Shown: positions 51,983 to 60,594 of the stretch, piece by piece | Position numbering within the stretch: the first letter of the stretch is position 1 | How the letters are laid out: each line of letters opens with the position of its first letter | From: Bin87 sp965204905 | GTDB lineage: Bacteria > Chloroflexota > Dehalococcoidia > Lucifugimonadales > UBA3495 | Length of the DNA: 64,000 nt | Direction: 5' to 3' | NCBI GenBank assembly: GCA_965204905.1 | Contig: OZ242042.1 | Coordinates: 62,001 to 126,000, forward strand | Program-made: the position numbers and the translations under genes | The notes under the pieces: generated by a model | Told to the model about the DNA's origin: nothing | Database searches by the model: none | The model's input: only the letters and a program-made list of their open reading frames with translations

Positions 51983-54213
51983 CGCTCGGTTTGCCGCAGC
52001 GGGCTGCCGGTTACCCGACTGGCCGAGGTTACGCCCCGTATCCCCTCAATACGAGAGAACACCCGGTTGAGTTCGGGCAGGCCGCCGATGTGGATGGTGA
52101 GTTCCATGCTCACGGTGGCATCATCGTTCTCCCGGGTGACCACCCAGGCGATGTTGATTTTGTCCTCGGACAGCTTGGTGGATACGTCGCGCAGCAGGCC
52201 GACGCGGTCGATGGCCTCGATGCGGACGCGCACGGGATAGATTTCCTGCTTTTGTCCCCAGGACACCGGTACCAGGCGCTCCTTTTCGTCCTCGTTGAGC
52301 ACGTTCTTGCACTCCACCTTGTGAACGCTGACCCCGCGGGTGCGGGTCACAAATCCGATGATGGGATCGCCCTGGATGGGGTTGCAGCAGGCGGCAATGC
52401 GAGTGAGGAGGTCGCCGACGCCGAGGACGGATATACCGGAGGATGGGCTGTCCAGACGCGGGGAACCCTTGAGAGGAATCCGCCATTCCTCCGCCTCGGC
52501 GTCCTTGCCGCGATGGTCGGCGAGGCGGTCGGCGAGGGCGGAATCGCTCAATTCGCCGGAACCCAGCGCGGCCAGCAGGTCTTCCATGGTCTCGTACCGG
52601 CAGAGTTGGAGCACTTCCCGGTCGGAGAGTTTGACGCCCATGCGGCGCAATTCGCGGCGCAGCAGGTCCTTGCCGCGGGTGATGTTGGCGCTGCGGGCCT
52701 GCCGGTTGAACCAGGAGCGAATCTTCTGGCGGGCGCTGTTGGTGGCAACGTAGCCCCGGTCGCGGTTGAGCCAGTCGGGCGACGGGCCGCGGCCGGTCTT
52801 GCCGGCGACGACCTCCACCGTGTCGCCGTTCTCCAGCGGGGTGTCCAGCGACACCAGGCGTCCGTTCACCTTGGCGCCGGAGATGCGATGGCCCAGGTCG
52901 GTGTGAATCTTGTAGGCGAAGTCGATGGGCGTGGCGCCGGAGGCGAGTTCCATGATGTCGCCCGCGGGGGTGTACACGAAGACCTGGTCGTGGAACAGGT
53001 CTTCCCGCACCGACTGGAGGAATTCGTCGGTGTCCGGGGTTTCGCGCTGCCACTCCAGCAGTTGCCGCAGCCACGTCATACGCTCTTCAAAACGGCCGCC
53101 GGCCGCGCCGCCGGCCCTCTCCTTGTAGCGCCAGTGGGCGGCGACGCCGTACTCGGCCACCTGGTGCATGTCGCGGGTCTTGATCTGCACTTCCAGCGGA
53201 TGCCCGCCCTCGCAGTGAACGGTGGTGTGCAGGGCCTGGTACATGTTCTGCTTGGGCGTGGCGATGTAGTCGTCGAACTGGCCGGGTATGGGGCTCCACA
53301 TACGATGGGTCACGCCCAGGGCGGCGTAGCAGTCCGCCACGTCATCGACGATCACGCGCATGGCGTAGAGGTCATGGATGTCGCTCAGTTCCTTGCCGTC
53401 GGCTTCGTACTTCTGCATCTTGCGATGGATGGAGTAGATGCCTTTGGGCCGGCCGTTGACCTCGGCGTTCAGGTGGTTGACCGCCAGCTCTTCGCGCAGC
53501 CGCTCGGACACCTCGGCGACGTAAGCCTCCCGCTGGGAGCGCCGTGCGGCCAGCATCCGGGATATTTCCCGGTACTTGACCTCATTCAGGTGGCGGAACG
53601 CGAGGTCGTCCAGCTGCCACTTGAGTTCCCAGATGCCCAAGCGGTGCGCCAGTGGGGAATACACGTCCAGGGTTTCCTGGGCGATGCGCCGGCGCTTGGG
53701 TTCGGCCAGGGCGTCCAGCGTGCGCATGTTGTGGAGGCGGTCCGCGAGCTTGATGAGGACGACGCGGATGTCCTCGGCCATGGCCACCAGCATCTTGCGG
53801 AGGCTCTCGGCGTACAGGTTTTCCGTTCCCCGGTCGGCCACCGGCGGGCTGGCGCCGTTGGAACCGGGCGGGCGGTAATCCACGCGCTCCAGCTTGGTGA
53901 CGCCGTCCACCAGGCGGGCTACGTCGGGGCCGAAGCGGGTATCCAGTTCCTCCACGTCCACCCCGCAGTCCTCCAGCACGTCGTGCAGCAGGGCGGCCTT
54001 GATGGTGTCGGGGTCGAGGTACAGGTCGGCGAGGATGGTGGCGGCGGCCAGCGGGTGGACGATGTAGGGGTCGCCCGAGAGGCGTTTCTGGCCATCGTGG
54101 CACAGGGCGGCAAAGTCGTAGGCCGCCCGAATTGCGTCAACCTGGGCGGTCTCCTCCACGTACTCGGATACGCGAGCGATAAGATCAGTGGAGTCGCTGG
54201 CGACTTCGACCAT
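51979..54213 (-). CDS. rel: RelA/SpoT-type bifunctional (p)ppGpp synthetase/hydrolase
   Basis: 744 residues, complete four-part layout: HD hydrolase domain (about 30-190, CHDGQKRLSGDPYIVHPLAAA and AALLHDVLEDCGVD), synthetase domain (about 220-330, NGRPKGIYSIHRKMQKYEAD and LYAMRVIVDD), TGS domain (FVYTPAGDIMELASGATPIDFAYKIH) and C-terminal ACT (VRIEAIDRVGLLRDVSTKL...MELTIHIGG). Both active sites look intact, so it should make and degrade the alarmone. Controls growth under starvation. Confidence 0.95.
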   Translation of the reverse strand: MVEVASDSTDLIARVSEYVEETAQVDAIRAAYDFAALCHDGQKRLSGDPYIVHPLAAATILADLYLDPDTIKAALLHDVLEDCGVDVEELDTRFGPDVARLVDGVTKLERVDYRPPGSNGASPPVADRGTENLYAESLRKMLVAMAEDIRVVLIKLADRLHNMRTLDALAEPKRRRIAQETLDVYSPLAHRLGIWELKWQLDDLAFRHLNEVKYREISRMLAARRSQREAYVAEVSERLREELAVNHLNAEVNGRPKGIYSIHRKMQKYEADGKELSDIHDLYAMRVIVDDVADCYAALGVTHRMWSPIPGQFDDYIATPKQNMYQALHTTVHCEGGHPLEVQIKTRDMHQVAEYGVAAHWRYKERAGGAAGGRFEERMTWLRQLLEWQRETPDTDEFLQSVREDLFHDQVFVYTPAGDIMELASGATPIDFAYKIHTDLGHRISGAKVNGRLVSLDTPLENGDTVEVVAGKTGRGPSPDWLNRDRGYVATNSARQKIRSWFNRQARSANITRGKDLLRRELRRMGVKLSDREVLQLCRYETMEDLLAALGSGELSDSALADRLADHRGKDAEAEEWRIPLKGSPRLDSPSSGISVLGVGDLLTRIAACCNPIQGDPIIGFVTRTRGVSVHKVECKNVLNEDEKERLVPVSWGQKQEIYPVRVRIEAIDRVGLLRDVSTKLSEDKINIAWVVTRENDDATVSMELTIHIGGLPELNRVFSRIEGIRGVTSASRVTGSPLRQTER

Positions 54214-54338
54214 AGGCGGCCTCCTCCCGCAGCCCGCCCCATACTCCGCACACGCTACTGGGACGCGATACTGCGCTGCAACCTATGAGAGATGATGATA
54301 CCGATACGCCGGCAGGATGTCCAGCGTTGGGGATGAAT

Positions 54339-54740
54339 CTATTGCAGCGGTATTGCTCCGGGCCAGCCTCTCCGGAGCGCCGCAACGGGCGCTAATTCTT
54401 CGTTGGCGGAGTCCACTGCCAGGGTCAGGATCTGCAACGTCGTCGCCCCGATGCACTGGCCGCTCTCGTCCGGCCAGAAGGCAACAGGGCAGATACCGCT
54501 CAAAGTTTCGCCTGAGCGAACCGTTATGGAAATGCGAGCAAACCCGCGAGGACATTCCAACGTACTGCCATCGGCCAAGACGTACTGCATCGGCTTCTCC
54601 GTGGGCTGAACACGGAGATATTCCAGAAATTCAGCGGGAAAGGCGGACTCGGTGGCGCCGGTGTCCACCAGGGCGGATACCGGGTGCATATCGCCCCCAT
54701 CGATGTTGCCGATGTACACTTCGGTAGCAAAATCGCCCAT
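54339..54740 (-). CDS. Retropepsin-like aspartic protease family protein
   Basis: 133-residue paralogue of the protein at 17129-17506. The catalytic motif is SALVDTGATESAFP (Asp-Thr-Gly) at about 26-40, with LADGSTLECPRGFA and the later GATTLQILTLAVDSANEEL aligning with the same parts of the other copy. It is probably active as a homodimer. Upstream of rel in the same direction, with a 125-nt gap (54214-54338) that holds nothing I can name. Confidence 0.78.
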   Translation of the reverse strand: MGDFATEVYIGNIDGGDMHPVSALVDTGATESAFPAEFLEYLRVQPTEKPMQYVLADGSTLECPRGFARISITVRSGETLSGICPVAFWPDESGQCIGATTLQILTLAVDSANEELAPVAALRRGWPGAIPLQ

Positions 54741-55227
54741 TGCGTTGTTCCCTCGCGTCGCCGCCGACCGTCCTTTATTCGGGTGGTTGATGGCAGGATT
54801 GTAGCAGAGCCGCGGGTATGTGGTGGTGTTTCGATAGGCGTTTCCTCGTGATGGTTGGTTTGGTTTTGCTCTCCTTTGCCTGCCAGAAGTGATGGTTTCC
54901 GGTGGTCGTGGTCAGCCCCACGGCCGGGGGGTTACGCATGGGTTTTTGCTGCATCAAATTTGCGCCCGACATCGCCTTGCGGCTGGGTCGGGGCGCCAGC
55001 GTTGCAGCTAGCGCTGTGTCGTTGGGACCGCGCCGAGTAAGCATTGTTCGGACGCCGGTCTTGCCGAGCGGTATGCGGTTTTGTTGCCGACGGGTGGCCG
55101 TTACGACCGACGTAGTGGTATCACCTCTGGCAGGCGTGGATTGCGGGTTGGGATGGCTAGCCTCACATGTGATGAGTTCATTATGGGGAACGGGGGCAGG
55201 GGGGCGCAATGGGCGGGGTGTCATTTT

Positions 55228-55266
55228 GTCAAAACCAGGATTTTCAGGATTTTTGGATTAGCGGGA
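55228..55266. repeat. AT-rich repeat (GGATTTTCAGGATTTTTGGA)
   Basis: AAAACCAGGATTTTCAGGAT followed by TTTTGGATTAGCGGGATTA. It is a short direct-repeat-like block of a kind scattered in many genomes. It stands in the 54741-55469 gap, about 730 nt in which I find no convincing gene. Confidence 0.4.
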
Positions 55267-55329
55267 TTAGGGGGTGCCTTTTGCCTGAGATGGAGAGTAC
55301 AAAACGGCTGGCCCGGTGACGTTTGGTCG

Positions 55330-55360
55330 TTGACACTGCCGCCCTTGCTCCTGCTATCAT
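55330..55360 (+). promoter_or_regulatory. Promoter with TTGACA and extended -10 (TGCTATCAT)
   Basis: TTGACA (55330-55335), a 19-nt spacer and TATCAT (55355-55360) preceded by TGC. It would give a leader of about 100 nt before the ATG at 55470. Confidence 0.5.
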
Positions 55361-55469
55361 CAGCGGTGACTAATTGCCGGGCTGTCCCGAATGGCAACGC
55401 TGGTAATAGTACCAGGCTAGGCCACCAGCATATTGGTTTTATAGCATACGTTGAAACGGAGGAATAACC

Positions 55470-55802
55470 ATGACACCTGAGGAAACGAATAACATCGCAG
55501 CAATCGTCCAGCAAGTTTCCGGTGAATGGGAAACTCGTTTTGGCGACGTTGGTGCAGAACTCGCCAGGGATATGCGCAAGATCGTCGATCTGCTCCTCGA
55601 ATACGTCGATGAGAATTACGTCACGGAAGAAAAGCTTAGGAGCATGGTTGCTCCATGGGCTCTACAGGGAAGTGATGAGCTCATCCCACTTAGCAAAATC
55701 AGCAAAGAAGGGCTTGAGCGATTGTTGGCTAATCCCGGTTACATAACCGATGGAGAACTTATCGAGATTCTCGCGAGTCGTCACGCTGGGAATAGAACCT
55801 GA
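55470..55802 (+). CDS. Hypothetical protein upstream of methyltransferase-HNH gene
   Basis: 110 residues, acidic and mostly helical (VSGEWETRFGDVGAELARDMRKIVDLLLEYVDENY). No family recognised. Good ribosome-binding site (GGAGGA, 7 nt) before the ATG and a promoter at 55330-55360. It precedes the modification gene by 124 nt and may be its controller or partner, but nothing in the sequence shows a DNA-binding motif. Confidence 0.65.
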   Translation: MTPEETNNIAAIVQQVSGEWETRFGDVGAELARDMRKIVDLLLEYVDENYVTEEKLRSMVAPWALQGSDELIPLSKISKEGLERLLANPGYITDGELIEILASRHAGNRT

Positions 55803-55926
55803 ACTTGTTGGGGGATCACGGATGCCGACATTTAGGGTTCACGGGCAAGCGGCGCATCTACGCCCACTACCTTATCGTGTCCTATTCCCACTGATGCCTG
55901 CTTTTGCCATAGTGCAGGAGGGTGTT

Positions 55927-57996
55927 ATGAGTAGTCAGCATTTTAACGAGTTGAACACCGACGATCTGAACCGGACGGTGTTTATCAGCGATAACCTTCC
56001 GTTCCTGAAGGCACTGGACAGCGAAAGCGTTGACCTGGTGATTATCGATCCCCCTTTCGGTAAGCAGCAGACTTTCATGGGAAATCTGAAACCGCCGCTG
56101 AATGACGACGAGCGACGCATCGAACGTGAGCTGATGGACAGTTGGGGCATTTACGACCCTGCTACTGCCTACGAGGTCGGGCTCGAATATCCCGACCAGG
56201 CCGGAGTAACCGCCAACTTTGGTGATATTTGGAACTTCCGGCAACGAGTGTACAAGGACTGGATGGATGAACTGGAACGCATTTGCGCCCCGGCATGGTG
56301 GCTGATTCAATCTACCCGCTATTCGCACGGGGACGGCCACGCCGCTTACATCGCTTTCATGGTGGAGCGGATGTTGGAAATCAAGCGGATACTCAAGACT
56401 ACGGGTAGCGTGTATCTGCACTGCGACAACGAGGCTAACGCATACCTACGGCAGATGATGGACGCCGTGTTTGGAGGTGGCAATTTCACCAACGAAATCG
56501 TGTGGAAACGAACAGCCAGGGGGTTCAAAGGGTCACAGTTCCAGCCGCGCAGTTTCAACGTCAACGCAGACACCATCCTGTTCTACAAAAAGACGGACAA
56601 CGCCTTTTTTGACATGAGCCGAGTACTGGAACCGTATGATCCTGATTACCTTGAAAAGGCATTTAAGTTCGAGGACGAAAAAGGACGGTACTATTTGGAT
56701 GTAGCGTACAACCGCCCAAGCGCAAGTCCGCGTCCCAATCTGTGCTACGAATATAAGGGGTTCAAACCGCCACATCCATCGGGTTGGAAAACCGGCAAGA
56801 CGCGAATGGAAGAGCTCGACAAGGCCGGCGAGTTAGTCATCCAAAACGAACGTCTTTACCGCAAAGTCCGTCCCAAGGAGGGGACCATTCGTAACAGCAT
56901 CTGGGACGACATTGGGGAAGTGAAAGGTAAAGAGAGCACCAGTTATCCGACGCAGAAGCCGCAGGAGTTGGCAAAACGCATGATTGAGGCCAGCAGCAAC
57001 CCCGGCGACCTGGTGCTGGACTGCTTCGCCGGCTGTGCATACGTGCCGATAGCGGCGGAACTGGCGGGCCGTCGCTGGATCGCCTGCGATATGTCGCCCA
57101 GAGCGTGGACAATGGTGCGGCGGCAGTTTCACAAGCAGTCAGACCTGCGCATCATCACCGAAGGCGAATACCCGGAGGCAACGGGCGGAATGCAGGCCGA
57201 CCTGTCCGCCGGGCGCATCATCAAAGTGCGCGGCCCTTACGATCTTCCGGTGCGCACCAATGAGGACGCGCCCATCGCTATGAGTATCAACACGCTGCCG
57301 GACCCGCAGTATCGGCAAAAGCCGGTTGAGAGCAGTCAGCAAATCTGGGAGGCGTTCGTCGCCGAATGGGGAACGGGATGCTGGTATTGTGGCATGGCGA
57401 AGCAGAAGGACCGCAGGGAGTTGCAGTTGGACCACGTTGAGCCCAACGCGCGGGACGGCAGCAATGATGACTGCTGGAACCGCGCACTGGCCTGCGTAGC
57501 TTGCAACAGCGACAAAAGCGATCGGCTGACGGTTGCAGACACGATTCAACTGGCATTCGAAGCCGGACGTATCGCAACCGAGTCATTACGCGATGAGCAG
57601 GTTGCTAATTCAAGCGACGGCACAATTGGGCAAAGGAACGTTGGGAAACCGTCAGGCCGCAACGCCTGCCCATTTAAGTGCATTTCTAACTTGCTCACCC
57701 TGTCGCCCCGGCAACCCACCCTTCCAGCGACTCGGCCTAATCTAGGCAAGGTAGAGACTGGATACGTGCCCACGCCCACGCTCCACACGGGTCTCAAGAC
57801 ATCAAAGAAACGAGGGTGGGGTCATGGCAATGATAATGATGGCGCTAGGAGTAATCATCGTCCTGCTCGGTATTGCAGACGCCGTACTGATATGGATGGA
57901 GATTCCCGTCGGTCCAACTCACGATGCAATTATCCTAGTGGTATCAGGGTTGTTCTTTGTCGCCATCGGATTCGTGGCGAAGCACGGACGTGGTAA
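55927..57996 (+). CDS. DNA methyltransferase fused to an HNH nuclease (C-terminus uncertain)
   Basis: Predicted beta-class amino-methyltransferase with motif IV DPPF at residues 41-44 and motif I in DCFAGCAYVPIAAELAGRRW (about 365-385), which departs from the usual FxGxGT. A C-terminal HNH domain follows at about 485-535: CWYCGMAKQ...LDHVEPNARDG...ACVACNSDK, a zinc-type HNH with two CxxC pairs. Start ATG 55927 has AGGAGGG 4 nt upstream. After about residue 560 the sequence turns to low-complexity tail, and the last 173 nt overlap the next gene in another frame, so a frameshift or lost stop is likely near 57680-57824. Probably a restriction-modification enzyme. Confidence 0.8.
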   Translation: MSSQHFNELNTDDLNRTVFISDNLPFLKALDSESVDLVIIDPPFGKQQTFMGNLKPPLNDDERRIERELMDSWGIYDPATAYEVGLEYPDQAGVTANFGDIWNFRQRVYKDWMDELERICAPAWWLIQSTRYSHGDGHAAYIAFMVERMLEIKRILKTTGSVYLHCDNEANAYLRQMMDAVFGGGNFTNEIVWKRTARGFKGSQFQPRSFNVNADTILFYKKTDNAFFDMSRVLEPYDPDYLEKAFKFEDEKGRYYLDVAYNRPSASPRPNLCYEYKGFKPPHPSGWKTGKTRMEELDKAGELVIQNERLYRKVRPKEGTIRNSIWDDIGEVKGKESTSYPTQKPQELAKRMIEASSNPGDLVLDCFAGCAYVPIAAELAGRRWIACDMSPRAWTMVRRQFHKQSDLRIITEGEYPEATGGMQADLSAGRIIKVRGPYDLPVRTNEDAPIAMSINTLPDPQYRQKPVESSQQIWEAFVAEWGTGCWYCGMAKQKDRRELQLDHVEPNARDGSNDDCWNRALACVACNSDKSDRLTVADTIQLAFEAGRIATESLRDEQVANSSDGTIGQRNVGKPSGRNACPFKCISNLLTLSPRQPTLPATRPNLGKVETGYVPTPTLHTGLKTSKKRGWGHGNDNDGARSNHRPARYCRRRTDMDGDSRRSNSRCNYPSGIRVVLCRHRIRGEARTW

Positions 57997-58459
57997 CATC
58001 AAGGTCTCGTTTCTGCTGTCGGGATTGTCCGTGGGCCTCTGGTCAGTAGTCGCTTCCGAAATGGTGGCACGGTTAATAGTAGAAAATTGGGCGTTCGTAC
58101 TGGCTTTTGCCTTGGCGCAGGGACCCATGGTTAGAATCTGCATCTACAAGACTTACGGCGGATGGGTACGATCCACAGTGCTGAACCATATGAAAGAGGC
58201 AGGGTCTCTCAACGATCACAAGACACGAATAGCTAAAAGGCTAGTCAGTCAATTGCCGATTGAAGAATCGGCAGTTTACGCAATTCAAGCGAGTGCCATC
58301 GCGACCGCGCTTTTCATGAACGAACTCGGGTTTACTGTGAACTCAGCCACTACCGCCGCATTTCTCTGCGCTGCTGGTGCTGGCACGCTATTTTACACGT
58401 ACCATTCAAGTGTTGAAGAAATACGGGCATTCCTCAAAAACCCGAAGGATTTCTTTTAG
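57824..58459 (+). CDS. Membrane protein (hypothetical)
   Basis: 211 residues with about four membrane segments (AMIMMALGVIIVLLGIADAV, AIILVVSGLFFVAIGFVA, AFVLAFALAQGPMVRICIY and ATTAAFLCAAGAGTLFYTY). Unknown function. The start overlaps the long methyltransferase-HNH frame by 173 nt, which is abnormal and suggests the upstream frame has read past its real end. The sequence GGGTGGGG lies before the ATG. A second ATG (57830) is also possible. Confidence 0.65.
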   Translation: MAMIMMALGVIIVLLGIADAVLIWMEIPVGPTHDAIILVVSGLFFVAIGFVAKHGRGNIKVSFLLSGLSVGLWSVVASEMVARLIVENWAFVLAFALAQGPMVRICIYKTYGGWVRSTVLNHMKEAGSLNDHKTRIAKRLVSQLPIEESAVYAIQASAIATALFMNELGFTVNSATTAAFLCAAGAGTLFYTYHSSVEEIRAFLKNPKDFF

Positions 58460-58544
58460 CACTTGCGACACAGACATGAAAAGGTCGCTTAATAACAGCA
58501 GTCGAAGCCGCTACCGGACAATGATGCAGCCAGTTTAGGCCCTT

Positions 58545-58808
58545 ATGAAGACTACCGTGGACATCCAGGACGAACTGCTGGCCCAGGCAAAGCGTCATGC
58601 CCGGAGAACCGGGCGCCCATTAGAGGCGTTGGTGGAAGACGGGCTGCGTCAGGTCCTTGCTACCGCGCCGGCATTCGACGGCGAGGGGTATCGGCTGCCG
58701 GATTGCAGCGTGGGCGACGCACGCCGACCTGACCCTACCGTCCGCTATTCGTGGCCGGAAATGCGTGCAATGATGTACGGAAATCCGCCGCAAAGTTGGA
58801 CGCGGTAG
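58545..58808 (+). CDS. VapB-like antitoxin (DUF2191), orphan
   Basis: 87 residues. The N-terminus MKTTVDIQDELLAQAKRHA followed by RRTGRPLEALVEDGLRQVL is the ribbon-helix-helix fold of VapB/DUF2191 antitoxins. The tail is Pro/Arg-rich (PDCSVGDARRPDPTVRYSWPE). No PIN toxin follows: the next gene on this strand is lepB and the following sequence is the end of prs, so it is an orphan or has lost its partner. Upstream gap 58460-58544 (85 nt) is without features. Confidence 0.8.
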   Translation: MKTTVDIQDELLAQAKRHARRTGRPLEALVEDGLRQVLATAPAFDGEGYRLPDCSVGDARRPDPTVRYSWPEMRAMMYGNPPQSWTR

Positions 58809-58830
58809 ATAGGGTGCGGCGTTTGGGGTC

Positions 58831-59790
58831 CTACTGGAATAGCTCGCCCACCGAGCGGCCTTCGTGGATGCGCTTGATGGCCTCGCCCATCAGGGGAGCG
58901 ATGGACAGTACAGTCAGGTTGCCGGTTTTCTGGGCCGACGTGAGCGGCACGGAATCCGTCACCACCACCTCTTTGAACGCGCTTTCGCCGAGCAACTTGG
59001 GCGCCGCCGGCGAGAAGACGGGATGCGTGGCGCAGCAGAACACCTCGGTTACGCCGGCGTCCAGCAGCGCGTTGGCGGCGTTGACGATGGTGCCGCCGGT
59101 GAGAATCTCGTCGTCAAAGGTGAGGGCACGCATGCCCCGCACGTCGCCAATCACGTTCAGGGTTTCGTTGCGGTCGTCGTTGCCGGTGCGCCGCTTCTCG
59201 ATGACGGCGACGGGCACCCCCAGGCGCTCGGCCATGTCGCGGGCGCGCTTGCTGATGCCGAAATCGACGGCTACCAGCACCAGGTCTTCCAGCCCCTTCT
59301 CGAAGAAGTAGTTGGACAGGATCGGCTCGGCGGTCAGCTCGTCAACCGGGATGTTGAAGAACCCCTGGATCTGGCCGGCGTGCAGGTCCAGGGTCAGCAC
59401 TCGGTCGGCGCCGGCGGTGGAGATGAGGTCGGCCACCAGCCGGGCGGTGATGGGCACCCGGGGCTGGTCCTTCTTGTCGGTGCGTCCGTATCCGTAGTAG
59501 GAGATGACGGCGGTGATGCGCCCGGCCGACGCCCGCTTGCAGGCGTCGATCATGATCAGCAGCTCCATCAGGTTGTCGTTGGTGGGGGCCACGGTGGGCT
59601 GGACAATGAACACGTCGCGCTCGCGGATGTTTTCCCGGATGCGGACGAAGGTGTTGTCGTTGGCGAACTTGAAGGCCTCGCTCTCGCCCAATGGAATGCC
59701 CAGGTAGTCGCAAACATCCTGGGCCAGTTGGGGATGGGCGTTGCCGGAAAACACCTTGAGTTCATTGGCATCAAGCACGGTCATGGCCAT
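58831..59790 (-). CDS. prs: Ribose-phosphate pyrophosphokinase (PRPP synthase)
   Basis: Makes PRPP from ribose 5-phosphate and ATP for nucleotide, histidine and tryptophan synthesis. 319 residues, normal for class I. Marks: NIRERDVFIVQPTVAPTNDN (flexible ATP region), ITAVISYYGYGRTDKKDQPR, DLHAGQIQGFF, and the PRPP-binding loop LTFDDEILTGGTI. The usual DDEIDTGG loop reads DDEILTGG here. ATG at 59790 or 59784. Confidence 0.95.
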   Translation of the reverse strand: MAMTVLDANELKVFSGNAHPQLAQDVCDYLGIPLGESEAFKFANDNTFVRIRENIRERDVFIVQPTVAPTNDNLMELLIMIDACKRASAGRITAVISYYGYGRTDKKDQPRVPITARLVADLISTAGADRVLTLDLHAGQIQGFFNIPVDELTAEPILSNYFFEKGLEDLVLVAVDFGISKRARDMAERLGVPVAVIEKRRTGNDDRNETLNVIGDVRGMRALTFDDEILTGGTIVNAANALLDAGVTEVFCCATHPVFSPAAPKLLGESAFKEVVVTDSVPLTSAQKTGNLTVLSIAPLMGEAIKRIHEGRSVGELFQ

Positions 59791-59933
59791 GGGACCACCT
59801 TTTCGCAGGGCGACGAATTGAATGGAGCGGCCGGCGACAAGCCAGCAGCGTTGCGGACGGGAAAGTAATGGTAATTCGGCAGTCGATGGTAGTCAACTTT
59901 AACCGACAGCCCGGGGGTCTGTGCAGTGGGTAC

Positions 59934-59960
59934 GGATTGCCGCGCTGCGCTCGCAATGAC
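59934..59960. repeat. Short palindromic repeat, TCATTGCGAG family (inverted)
   Basis: GGATTGCCGCGCTGCGCTCG followed by CAATGAC, the reverse of the copies at 6484 and 22339. It lies in the 212-nt gap between prs and lepB, upstream of the likely lepB -10 (TAGAAT at 59967-59972). Confidence 0.75.
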
Positions 59961-60002
59961 GTTTGATAGAATTGAACGCGTAACCTGGCAACCGGACGAA
60001 CG

Positions 60003-60584
60003 GTGAATAACTCCAATTGGCTCAAAGAACTGGTGGAGGCCGCGTACATCGGCGCGGTGGTGTTCATCGCTATCCAGCTGGCGGTGGTGAACTTCCGAGT
60101 TGAAGGCTCCAGCATGCGCCCCACGCTGCTGCCCGGCCACTACCTGATGGTGAACAAGCTGGTGTATTTCCCGGTGGACACCGAGCGGTTGGGCATGATC
60201 ATCCCCTTCTGGCTGCCCGACGAACCCGGCAGGATCTACCTGGGTAGGTCGCCCCGGCAGGGCGACGTGGTGGTGTTCGACTACCCGGAGAACCCGCAGC
60301 GCCAGTTTGTGAAGCGAATCATTGGCGAGCCGGGGCAACGGGTTCAGATAGACGCCGGACAGGTTTTCGTGGACGGGGCTCGCCTGGACGAGTCGTACCT
60401 GCCCAACATCACCACCGGCGACATGCACCCGGTGCGACTGGATGATGACGAGTATTTCGTGATGGGGGACAACCGCAGCGGCAGCCAGGACTCACGCCAC
60501 TGGGGTCCACTGCCGGCCGACCACATCATCGGAAAGGTGTGGGCAATCTACTGGCCCCGCTCCGCATGGGGCTTTCCGCGTTGA
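60003..60584 (+). CDS. lepB: Signal peptidase I
   Basis: Membrane serine protease that removes Sec/Tat signal peptides. 193 residues. One N-terminal membrane segment (LVEAAYIGAVVFIAIQLAVV), then catalytic Ser in VEGSSMRPTLLPG, box C GDVVVFDYP and Lys in RQFVKRIIGEPGQ (the Ser-Lys dyad), and box E VMGDNRSGSQDSRHWG. GTG start at 60003; a TAGAAT box lies 31 nt upstream. Confidence 0.95.
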   Translation: MNNSNWLKELVEAAYIGAVVFIAIQLAVVNFRVEGSSMRPTLLPGHYLMVNKLVYFPVDTERLGMIIPFWLPDEPGRIYLGRSPRQGDVVVFDYPENPQRQFVKRIIGEPGQRVQIDAGQVFVDGARLDESYLPNITTGDMHPVRLDDDEYFVMGDNRSGSQDSRHWGPLPADHIIGKVWAIYWPRSAWGFPR

Positions 60585-60594
60585 CCGGTCAGAT

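Noticed and set aside
51991..54288. 765-codon open frame antisense to rel, and a 519-codon frame antisense to the mutase (2895-4454)
   Set aside because: These are long antisense frames produced by high GC codon bias; they have repetitive V/H/G-rich sequence and no family similarity, and the opposite strand is a certain gene.
54775..55224. 150-codon reverse-strand frame in the 730-nt gap after the second retropepsin-like gene
   Set aside because: Rich in Thr, Arg, Pro with no pattern of a folded protein and no ribosome-binding site.
54818..55261. A third TGA-interrupted frame: a lipoprotein-like start (ending LLSFACQK) followed by TGA at 54890-54892 and an open frame to 55261
   Set aside because: The part after the TGA looks like random translation (no strand/helix pattern, no known motif), no Cys is expected at the TGA by any family, and no ribosome-binding site or promoter is evident. 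Treated as intergenic.
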